The position numbers and the translations under genes were made by a program. A DNA stretch of 11,585 bases, taken from contig CAJLIR010000027.1 in NCBI GenBank assembly GCA_905206805.1, positions 1 to 11,585 of the forward strand, in the 5' to 3' direction. The notes under the pieces were generated by a model that worked only from the letters and a program-made list of their open reading frames with translations, ran no database searches and was not told the origin of the DNA. Positions 1 to 5,018 of this stretch are shown piece by piece (the stretch's first letter is position 1; the number at the start of each line of letters is the position of its first letter). The stretch comes from an uncultured Caryophanales bacterium. Lineage in GTDB: Bacteria; Bacillota_I; Bacilli_A; RF39; UBA660.

Positions 1-112
1 GCAATTACTGCTAGTATTACTATTACTGCTAATAACTCTATTAACGTAAAGCCTCCTTTTGAGGGCTTATTTCTTAAATTGCCCCCCCCCCGTTTTTACA
101 TATTGTTAACAT
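1..112 (-). CDS. Type IV prepilin-like protein, N-terminal part only; start out of frame because of a G-tract
   Basis: Read on the minus strand, the left edge encodes K-G-G-F-T-L-I-E-L-L-A-V-I-V-I-L-A-V-I, the prepilin peptidase site (cleavage after G, then F/E at mature positions 1 and 5) and the start of the hydrophobic pilin helix. Such proteins form type IV or competence-type pseudopili. An ATG at 112-110 lies 8 nt after a good ribosome site (AAAAGGTGG, 129-121), and no other normal start exists near the motif. From this ATG the leader reads M-L-T-I-C-K-N and then a run of G. With the ten G present here, the frame closes after 12 codons; with 8 or 11 G it would join a basic leader (N-L-R-N-K-P-S-K-G-G) directly to the pilin motif. 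In the frame that does encode the motif, a TAA at 98-96 blocks any upstream start. The rest of the gene lies outside the window, so subclass and length are unknown. The pilin call is firm; the functional state is uncertain. Confidence 0.75.
82..91. repeat. Homopolymeric tract of ten C/G in the prepilin leader
   Basis: Ten consecutive C on the plus strand (G on the coding minus strand), in DNA where no other C or G run exceeds four bases. It sits between the ATG (112-110) and the pilin motif, where changes of one or two bases switch the reading frame. Long G/C tracts slip during replication and are known switches for surface genes in other bacteria. An assembly or sequencing error at the homopolymer is the main alternative. 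Confidence 0.85.
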
Positions 113-138
113 ATTTATTACCACCTTTTCTATTATCA

Positions 139-167
139 ATACTATCATTTATTTTTACTTTTTGCAA
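139..167 (-). promoter_or_regulatory. Possible promoter of the prepilin-like gene
   Basis: On the minus strand TTGCAA (167-162), a 17-nt spacer and TAGTAT (144-139), each matching four of six sigma-A consensus bases, lie about 30 nt upstream of the prepilin ATG. In such AT-rich DNA partial matches arise easily, so this is only a candidate; the gene could also be read from further upstream. Confidence 0.3.
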
Positions 168-194
168 CACCTTTAAATAAAAAAAAAGAATGAT

Positions 195-1075
195 TTAATT
201 TATATTAAACATTCCTTGTAATTCAGTAATTCCTAAATTTGTAACTCTTGATATAGTACTTAAGTCTATATTTTCACGATACATTGACTTTGCTATCTCT
301 GTATTTCTTTTTTTTATGCCCTCATTAATTCCAAGTTTTTTACCTCTTTTTTCTCCATCCATAACTCCACATTCATATGCTGCTCCATAATCTTCTTTCT
401 CATTTTTCATTAATTCTACGATATCTTCCATATTCTTTCTATCCTCCTTATTTAAATTGAATTTTTTCATATCTTCTAATATTTGTCTTGGTAATTTTTC
501 TTTTATTTCTCTATCTAATATATCAAAATCATTAATTTTAAATAATTTATATAATTCATTATAATTATCTAATTTATTCTTATCTATTTCATATAAATTT
601 AATATCTTATACTCTTTTTTATTATTAAAAATATAATTTGTACTTAATACTTTTAATTTTACTATATTCTTTATTGTTTTTAATCTATATGGATAATTAA
701 TTATTATAAATGTTCTTACTGGCTTTAATTGTTTATAATCATTACATTAAATAATGCGTAAGATCCTATTAATTTTGATGAATAAAATTCTACTCTATCT
801 TCTAAATTATATCTATTTAGATTTTGTAATTCTAAATGAATTATCTCTCCATCTGCATCAATTAATAAATCTACTATTCCTGCCTTTTCATTAAAATTAT
901 ATTTTAATAATTCTCTATTTAAATACTTTATATTAACAGTTTCATAATTAAAAAATATTTTGAGTAGATATTTTAAATACTCTTCATTACTAAATATTAA
1001 TTTAAATAAATAATCATTTGTTAAATTATAATTTAACTTCATGTTAATTATACTGTTTTTTTGGCTTATTGTCAA
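195..1075 (-). pseudogene. Rpn-family (PD-(D/E)XK) recombination-promoting nuclease/putative transposase, frameshifted
   Basis: Two open pieces in different frames make one Rpn-family protein. The N-terminal piece has the family opening N-D-Y-L-F-K-L-I-F and the nuclease core G-I-V-D-L-L-I-D...H-L-E-L-Q. It runs out of frame at about 748 and stops at 725. The other frame resumes at once with N-D-Y-K-Q-L-K-P-V and continues without a stop through the gap to the usual C-terminus (repeated E/G/K-rich stretch, then an A-K-S-M-Y...I-S-R-V-T-N-L-G-I helix-turn-helix-like tail) ending at 195. The break coincides with a tandem 5-bp repeat (TAATG twice). Removing one copy gives ...A-L-F-N-D-Y-K-Q-L-K... 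and a 291-aa protein, a normal family length. The start is the TTG at 1075-1073, chosen because AAAGGAG lies 7 nt upstream; the first ATG (1042) has no ribosome site. A fresh loss of function or a sequence error are both possible; an ATG at 470 could still give a 91-aa C-terminal fragment. Confidence 0.85.
740..749. repeat. Tandem 5-bp duplication that breaks the Rpn gene
   Basis: CATTA occurs twice head to tail (TAATG twice on the coding strand). Deleting one copy restores a continuous frame with the family-typical N-D-Y-K-Q-L-K-P-V, so the duplication is the most economical cause of the frameshift. Confidence 0.75.
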
Positions 1076-1102
1076 TTTAATTCTCCTTTCTATTTGATCC
1101 TA

Positions 1103-1131
1103 TTTATAATATACTAAATAAAAGTTTTAAA
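1103..1131 (-). promoter_or_regulatory. Sigma-A-type promoter for the Rpn gene
   Basis: TTTAAA (1131-1126), a 17-nt spacer and TATAAA (1108-1103) on the minus strand, located between the upstream operon's terminator and the ribosome site of the Rpn gene. Positioning and spacing are good; the -35 is only a partial match. Confidence 0.5.
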
Positions 1132-1146
1132 TCCTTTTTTTAATAC

Positions 1147-1173
1147 AAAAAAAAAAGTTCAAATTAATGAACT
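1147..1173 (-). terminator. Rho-independent terminator of the engB-der-spoVIF operon
   Basis: On the minus strand a 6-bp stem AGTTCA/TGAACT with a 6-nt loop is followed directly by a run of about ten T. It begins 7 nt after the spoVIF stop codon and separates that operon from the Rpn gene. Confidence 0.8.
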
Positions 1174-1180
1174 ATTAGTC

Positions 1181-1426
1181 TTAAAAAAATTTATCTATAT
1201 CCTTAGGAACTTTGTCATTTACAACTGCTTCAATAATTTTATTTTCTTTTTCTTTTGAAACTTCTTTACCTGTTAACTGACCTAATTCTTGAATAACCTC
1301 TCTTAAGGTTGCTTCATTTTTTAAATCATTTTGTTGTAATTTTTTTGCTAATTCTAAAATAGTATCCTTACCTACATTAGTTTTCTTTTCTATTTTGTTA
1401 AAAAATTTATCAGAAAAATTAAACAT
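1181..1426 (-). CDS. spoVIF: Stage VI sporulation protein F (SpoVIF/YjcC)
   Basis: An 81-aa soluble protein matching the SpoVIF family: F-F-N-K-I-E-K-K-T-N-V near residue 8, L-A-K-K-L-Q-Q-N-D-L-K, R-E-V-I-Q-E-L-G, and G-K-E-V-S-K-E-K-E...V-N-D-K-V-P. In Bacillus subtilis the homologue (yjcC) acts late in the mother cell in spore coat assembly and resistance; the protein here is shorter than that one but covers the conserved domain. The start is the ATG at 1426, 7 nt after a strong GGAGG; an upstream in-frame extension has no ribosome site. It is the last gene of the engB-der operon, 49 nt after der. A sigma-K-like promoter motif lies just upstream, and a 10-bp inverted repeat folds around its ribosome site, so it may be expressed separately during sporulation. 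Confidence 0.85.
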   Translation of the reverse strand: MFNFSDKFFNKIEKKTNVGKDTILELAKKLQQNDLKNEATLREVIQELGQLTGKEVSKEKENKIIEAVVNDKVPKDIDKFF

Positions 1427-1455
1427 ATACTTTCCTCCTAAGTTAGTATATGTTT
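1421..1455 (-). promoter_or_regulatory. Inverted repeat enclosing the spoVIF ribosome site and start codon
   Basis: A perfect 10-bp inverted repeat (AAACATATAC / GTATATGTTT) with a 15-nt loop. On the mRNA the loop holds TTAGGAGGAAA, the ribosome site, and the 3' arm contains the AUG of spoVIF. The stem has only two G-C pairs, so it would be weak. It could modulate start-codon access in transcripts read through from der. Chance formation in AT-rich DNA cannot be excluded. Confidence 0.5.
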
Positions 1456-1471
1456 TTCTAGTATTTTGGTT
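1444..1471 (-). promoter_or_regulatory. Sigma-K-like promoter candidate for spoVIF
   Basis: On the minus strand AACC (1471-1468), a 15-nt spacer and CATATACTA (1452-1444) fit the Bacillus sigma-K pattern mACm-N16-CATAnnnTA except for one base of spacing. Sigma-K control is what is known for the B. subtilis homologue. The implied RNA start lies just before the GGAGG, giving a very short leader. The motif is short, so support is moderate at best. Confidence 0.4.
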
Positions 1472-1475
1472 AATA

Positions 1476-2798
1476 TTATAATTCTTGTTCACCTTTATTT
1501 TTAAAGTTTATAACTATTGGAGTTCCTTCAAAATCAAATGATTCACGAATTTTATTTTCCAAATATCGTTCATAGGAAAAATGTACTAACCCCTTATTAT
1601 TAACTTGAATATTGAATGTTGGAGGACAAGTATTTACTTGTGTTGAAAAATATATTTTTAATCGTTTTCCTTTATATGATGGTGGCAAATTTAGAGCATA
1701 TGCATCATTTATTACATCATTTAAAGTGCTTGTCTTAATTTCTTTTTTACTATTATTAAATACTTTTATAACTTCAGGCATCAATGTATGAATTCTTCTT
1801 TTTGTAAGTGCTGATAAAAATACAATTGGAGCATAAGGAATAAACTGAAAATTTGCTCTAATATCTTTAATAAATTTTTTCATATTTTCATCTTTATCAT
1901 TTATTAAGTCCCATTTATTAACCGCAATTATAATAGCTTTTCCAGCATCTAAAGCATATGACGCTATATGTTTATCGTGTTCAATTATTCCTTCTTCTGC
2001 ATTTATAACAAGTACACATACATCACTTCTATCTATAGCTTTTAAACTTCTAAGTAAACTGTATTTTTCTATTCTTTCATAAACTTTACCTTTTTTTCTC
2101 ATACCGGCAGTATCTATTACAACAAAATCTTCACCATGATAAGTAAATACGGTATCAATTGCATCTCTAGTAGTACCCGCCTCATTACTTACAATTACTC
2201 TTTCCTCATTTAAAATAGCATTTACTAAGCTACTTTTTCCTACATTTGGTCTTCCTATAACTGAAAATTTGATCATTTCTTTAGAATATTCATCATCCAC
2301 AATTTCATTGAAATTTTCAGTTATTTTATCTAATAAATCAAAAATACCACTATTTTGTTCTCCACTTATATTAACATAGGTATCAAATCCTAACTCATAA
2401 AAATCATACTGATGTTCTAAAAATAATTTACTATCAGTTTTATTTATTGCAACAATAACTCTTTTTTTAGATTTTAGTAACATATCCCTAACAACTAAAT
2501 CATTAGTTGTTATTCCTTCTTTTCCATCAACAACAAAAACAATTGTATCAGCTTCATCTATTGCAAGTTCAACTTGTACCTTTATTTCATCATTAAATAC
2601 TTCTTTACTAATATCTACTCCACCAGTATCAATTAAATGGAATTTATAATTTTCGAATTCTACACTACCATATACTCTATCTCTAGTTACACCTGGTGTA
2701 TCTTCAATTATTGATATTTTTTTTCCTACTAAACAGTTAAAAAGAGTAGATTTTCCTACATTTGGTCTTCCAACTAACGCTACTACAGGTTTCTTCAT
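1476..2798 (-). CDS. der: Ribosome-assembly GTPase Der (EngA)
   Basis: Der is an essential tandem GTPase needed for maturation of the 50S ribosomal subunit. The 440-aa protein has two G domains: the first with G-R-P-N-V-G-K-S at 10-17, D-T-G-G at 57-60 and N-K-T-D at 119-122; the second with G-R-P-N-V-G-K-S at 182-189, D-T-A-G-M at 229-233 and N-K-W-D at 294-297. A C-terminal KH-like domain follows from about 350, including the typical P-P-S-Y-K-G-K-R-L-K-I-Y and P-P-T-F-N-I-Q-V-N-N. Length is normal for the family. The ATG at 2798 is preceded by GAGGAGGT at 6 nt; a TTG five codons upstream lies before the ribosome site and is rejected. Third gene of an operon that begins with another ribosome GTPase, EngB, and it starts 39 nt after the unknown 165-aa gene. 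Confidence 0.97.
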   Translation of the reverse strand: MKKPVVALVGRPNVGKSTLFNCLVGKKISIIEDTPGVTRDRVYGSVEFENYKFHLIDTGGVDISKEVFNDEIKVQVELAIDEADTIVFVVDGKEGITTNDLVVRDMLLKSKKRVIVAINKTDSKLFLEHQYDFYELGFDTYVNISGEQNSGIFDLLDKITENFNEIVDDEYSKEMIKFSVIGRPNVGKSSLVNAILNEERVIVSNEAGTTRDAIDTVFTYHGEDFVVIDTAGMRKKGKVYERIEKYSLLRSLKAIDRSDVCVLVINAEEGIIEHDKHIASYALDAGKAIIIAVNKWDLINDKDENMKKFIKDIRANFQFIPYAPIVFLSALTKRRIHTLMPEVIKVFNNSKKEIKTSTLNDVINDAYALNLPPSYKGKRLKIYFSTQVNTCPPTFNIQVNNKGLVHFSYERYLENKIRESFDFEGTPIVINFKNKGEQEL

Positions 2799-2837
2799 AT
2801 AATACCTCCTCAAATTAAAATAACTTAATTTAATAAG

Positions 2838-3335
2838 CTATTTATTACAAAATAATAAATTATGTGATTTTATAATTTTGTCCATATCATAACATATTTC
2901 TTTAGAATATTCTAGTAAATTTCCTAATTTAATGTCATCAATTTTGTTATTTAATTTAATATATAATTCATTGTTATATTTATATAGTGAATAATTACAA
3001 TTTTTTAAATAATCCTTTATTTCAAAATAATCGTCTATTTTAAATAAAAAGGTTGAATTATTATGAATAGAAACTTGAGTATCTATTTGATCAGAAAAAT
3101 AGTCATAATATTCTATATCCTCTTTTTTTAGATTGACAATTACTCCATAATTAGTATCTATATAAACATCAATAATATAAAATCCATTTAATTTTATATT
3201 ATATATTTTTTTTATTTTTGCAAGCAAATCATTCATATATTCTTCTAGAGAATCTAAACTTAAAAAATCGCATTTAGAGGTATAATAGCGATTTAAATAA
3301 ATAGTAATTTCATCATTACTAGTATTTATTTTCAT
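2838..3335 (-). CDS. Unknown 165-aa protein between engB and der
   Basis: I do not recognise this protein. It is soluble-looking, with no signal peptide or membrane segment, and is rich in Tyr, Asn, Asp and Ile. Short alternating hydrophobic stretches (E-I-T-I-Y-L-N at the start, F-Y-I-I-D-V-Y-I-D and G-V-I-V-N-L in the middle, E-L-Y-I-K-L later) suggest beta strands, with a helix at about 30-46 (L-E-E-Y-M-N-D-L-L-A-K-I-K-K-I). No cysteine pair, nucleotide motif or catalytic signature is visible. The ATG at 3335 follows TTAGGTGA at 4 nt. It lies 43 nt after engB and 39 nt before der with no terminator between, so it should be co-expressed with the two GTPases. A role linked to ribosome assembly or sporulation is only guilt by association. 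Confidence 0.8.
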   Translation of the reverse strand: MKINTSNDEITIYLNRYYTSKCDFLSLDSLEEYMNDLLAKIKKIYNIKLNGFYIIDVYIDTNYGVIVNLKKEDIEYYDYFSDQIDTQVSIHNNSTFLFKIDDYFEIKDYLKNCNYSLYKYNNELYIKLNNKIDDIKLGNLLEYSKEICYDMDKIIKSHNLLFCNK

Positions 3336-3378
3336 ATTATCACCTAAATTATTGTATGACTAATTATTTAAAATGCGA

Positions 3379-3960
3379 TTACATTGTTCTTTCGATTTTT
3401 TCGCCTATTTCATCCCTACCTAATTTTGTAACATTTGAAAACATTACAAAATCATCACCAACAACCAATTCTAAATCTTCTAATAATTGTGCTCTTTGTT
3501 TTTGTTGTAAAGTTATACCAACCTTATCAGTTTTAGTAGCAACAATAGTTACCGGTATTTTATAATGTTTTAAAAAATTATACATCATAACATCATCACT
3601 ACTTAATTTATTACGAAAATCTATTAACATAAAAACTTGTTTCAAGTTTGGTCTATTTATTAAATAGTCTTCCATCATTAAACCAAATTTCTTTTGTTTT
3701 TGTTTACTTAAATTGGCATAACCATATCCAGGAGCATCAACTAAATAAAAACTATTATTAACTAAATAAAAATTAATAGTTTGTGTTTTACCAGGATTTG
3801 AAGAAGTTCTAGCGTAATTTTTACGACTAATCATAGTATTAATAAAACTACTTTTCCCTACATTAGATCTTCCAACTAATAAGTATTCTGGTAAATTATC
3901 TGTTGGATACTGACTTCTTCTAACCGCACTTATAACTAAATTAACACTCGTGATTTTCAT
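3379..3960 (-). CDS. engB: Ribosome-assembly GTPase EngB (YsxC/YihA)
   Basis: A 193-aa single-domain GTPase of the EngB family, which in Bacillus is essential and acts late in 50S subunit assembly. Visible motifs: G-R-S-N-V-G-K-S at 30-37, S-S-N-P-G-K-T-Q-T-I-N-F-Y (switch I region, about 53-65), D-A-P-G-Y-G-Y-A at 75-82, L-I-D-F-R near 112-116, and T-K-T-D-K at 142-146 for guanine recognition. The length is standard. The ATG at 3960 is preceded by AAAAGGTG at 6 nt; a TTG at 3984 would lie upstream of that ribosome site and is rejected. First gene of the operon continuing through the 165-aa orphan, der and spoVIF, driven by the near-consensus promoter just upstream. Confidence 0.97.
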   Translation of the reverse strand: MKITSVNLVISAVRRSQYPTDNLPEYLLVGRSNVGKSSFINTMISRKNYARTSSNPGKTQTINFYLVNNSFYLVDAPGYGYANLSKQKQKKFGLMMEDYLINRPNLKQVFMLIDFRNKLSSDDVMMYNFLKHYKIPVTIVATKTDKVGITLQQKQRAQLLEDLELVVGDDFVMFSNVTKLGRDEIGEKIERTM

Positions 3961-3995
3961 ATATTTCACCTTTTCTTCAATCAAAATACATATTA

Positions 3996-4024
3996 ATTAT
4001 ACATTAAAGAATAATAATAGTCAA
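3996..4024 (-). promoter_or_regulatory. Sigma-A promoter of the engB-der-spoVIF operon
   Basis: TTGACT (4024-4019), exactly 17 nt, then perfect TATAAT (4001-3996) on the minus strand, about 35 nt upstream of the engB ATG. Together with its mirror-image partner at 4069-4097 it forms a back-to-back promoter pair. Confidence 0.85.
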
Positions 4025-4068
4025 ATTACGTCTATTTTAGTGAATGTTAAAATTATATATTGTTTTAT

Positions 4069-4097
4069 TTGACTTTATATTGTTAATGATATATAAT
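4069..4097 (+). promoter_or_regulatory. Sigma-A promoter of the HipA/CtkA-like kinase gene
   Basis: TTGACT (4069-4074), 17 nt, perfect TATAAT (4092-4097). The implied start near 4104 leaves a leader of about 17 nt before the ATG at 4121. The -35 region forms an 8-bp inverted repeat (ATTTGACT / AGTCAAAT) with that of the divergent engB promoter. Confidence 0.85.
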
Positions 4098-4120
4098 ACT
4101 TGGCTAAAAGAGGGGTCATT

Positions 4121-4987
4121 ATGATAAAAAATATTTCTAAAAATATAAAGTTGTTATCTAAACCTGTAGTTATTGAAAAAAATTGTGATTTTTCAGAAAA
4201 CAGAGCAATTTTTATTTCTACAGAAATTGGAGTACCTACTGAAAATATTTTTAATCAAGGTAAACAAACTAACATTCAATGCAAGTTTATGAATAATTGG
4301 ATTCAAATAAATTCAAAATGGTATTTCATAAAACAAGACCTAGATTATAAAGGAATTATTAATGAATTATTAGGTGTTGAAATTACAAATCATTTTGGAT
4401 TAAAAAGTGCGAATAATATAATAGCAAAAATTAAAAAAACTAACGAATTAGTAATAGCGTCAGAAAATTGTCTTGAGGAAAATAAAGAATATTACTCTTA
4501 CAATGATTTAAATATTAAAAAAGGTAATTTAGAGCAAGTAATAACAAATATAAAAAATTTCTGTATAAAAAATAATGATACTAATTATAGTCTATTAAAT
4601 GATATCATAAAAATGACTATTAGAGATTTGTATTCTAGTGATAATGATAGACATTCAAATAATTTTTTTATCGAAAAAACTAATAGTCAATATAACTTAG
4701 CTCCTTTATTTGATTATGATCAATCATTTAGAAGTAAAAATTTATTAACACACGAAAACGTAATTATGAAAATTTATTTAAATAGTAAAGATGATAGAGA
4801 AATAATATGTAATAATATATTTTTTCAAGAAGCATTAAATCAATTAGAAGAAATTGATATGAATATTTTATTAAATAAAATAGAAAATAAACATAACTTT
4901 AAAATAAATGATGATATAAAAAATTACTATTTAAGTTTTGACAAAAATATAAAAGATAAAATAAAAAGGTTTGAACTTGGAAAATAG
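4121..4987 (+). CDS. HipA/CtkA-like (PI3/4-kinase-fold) protein kinase, orphan
   Basis: A 288-aa protein with features of the HipA/CtkA kinase group: a candidate ATP-binding lysine in Y-F-I-K-Q-D (K71), a nearby glutamate in N-E-L-L-G-V-E (82-87), the catalytic loop D-N-D-R-H-S-N-N (174-181) and a metal-binding L-F-D-Y-D (196-200) in place of DFG, with A-P-L-F-D before it as in HipA C-terminal domains. Relatives phosphorylate serine or threonine on proteins; HipA itself is a toxin that targets a tRNA synthetase. No HipB-like antitoxin or HipA N-terminal domain gene is adjacent, so a toxin role is not shown. Substrate is unknown. The ATG at 4121 follows AAAGAGGGG at about 5 nt; the upstream TTG (4100) precedes the ribosome site and is rejected. 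The gene is monocistronic, with its own strong promoter and terminator, between two conserved housekeeping units, which suggests an accessory insertion. Confidence 0.7.
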   Translation: MIKNISKNIKLLSKPVVIEKNCDFSENRAIFISTEIGVPTENIFNQGKQTNIQCKFMNNWIQINSKWYFIKQDLDYKGIINELLGVEITNHFGLKSANNIIAKIKKTNELVIASENCLEENKEYYSYNDLNIKKGNLEQVITNIKNFCIKNNDTNYSLLNDIIKMTIRDLYSSDNDRHSNNFFIEKTNSQYNLAPLFDYDQSFRSKNLLTHENVIMKIYLNSKDDREIICNNIFFQEALNQLEEIDMNILLNKIENKHNFKINDDIKNYYLSFDKNIKDKIKRFELGK

Positions 4988-5018
4988 TCCATATCACTCT
5001 CGATATGAACTATTTTTA
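4981..5018. terminator. Bidirectional terminator between the kinase gene and uvrC
   Basis: Arms at 4981-4995 and 5002-5016 form about 14 base pairs with a single C/A mismatch and a 6-nt loop. It ends in TTTTT on the plus strand and in TTTT on the minus strand. It overlaps the stop codons of both convergent genes, so it probably ends both transcripts. Confidence 0.85.

Noticed and set aside
41..70. Terminator-like hairpin AAGCC...GGCTT at the left edge
   Set aside because: It lies inside the prepilin coding region with a bulged stem and no T-run in the right place.
1..180. Plus-strand open frame across the left edge
   Set aside because: It is the antisense shadow of the prepilin start; its translation is low-complexity and has no ribosome site or family resemblance.
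1476..1505. TATAAT at the end of der as a sigma-A promoter for spoVIF
   Set aside because: The only -35-like box (TTTAAA) is 19 nt away and weak; the der coding sequence explains the bases.
3356..3565. Plus-strand 69-codon open frame
   Set aside because: Antisense shadow of the engB 3' end with no ribosome site or domain.
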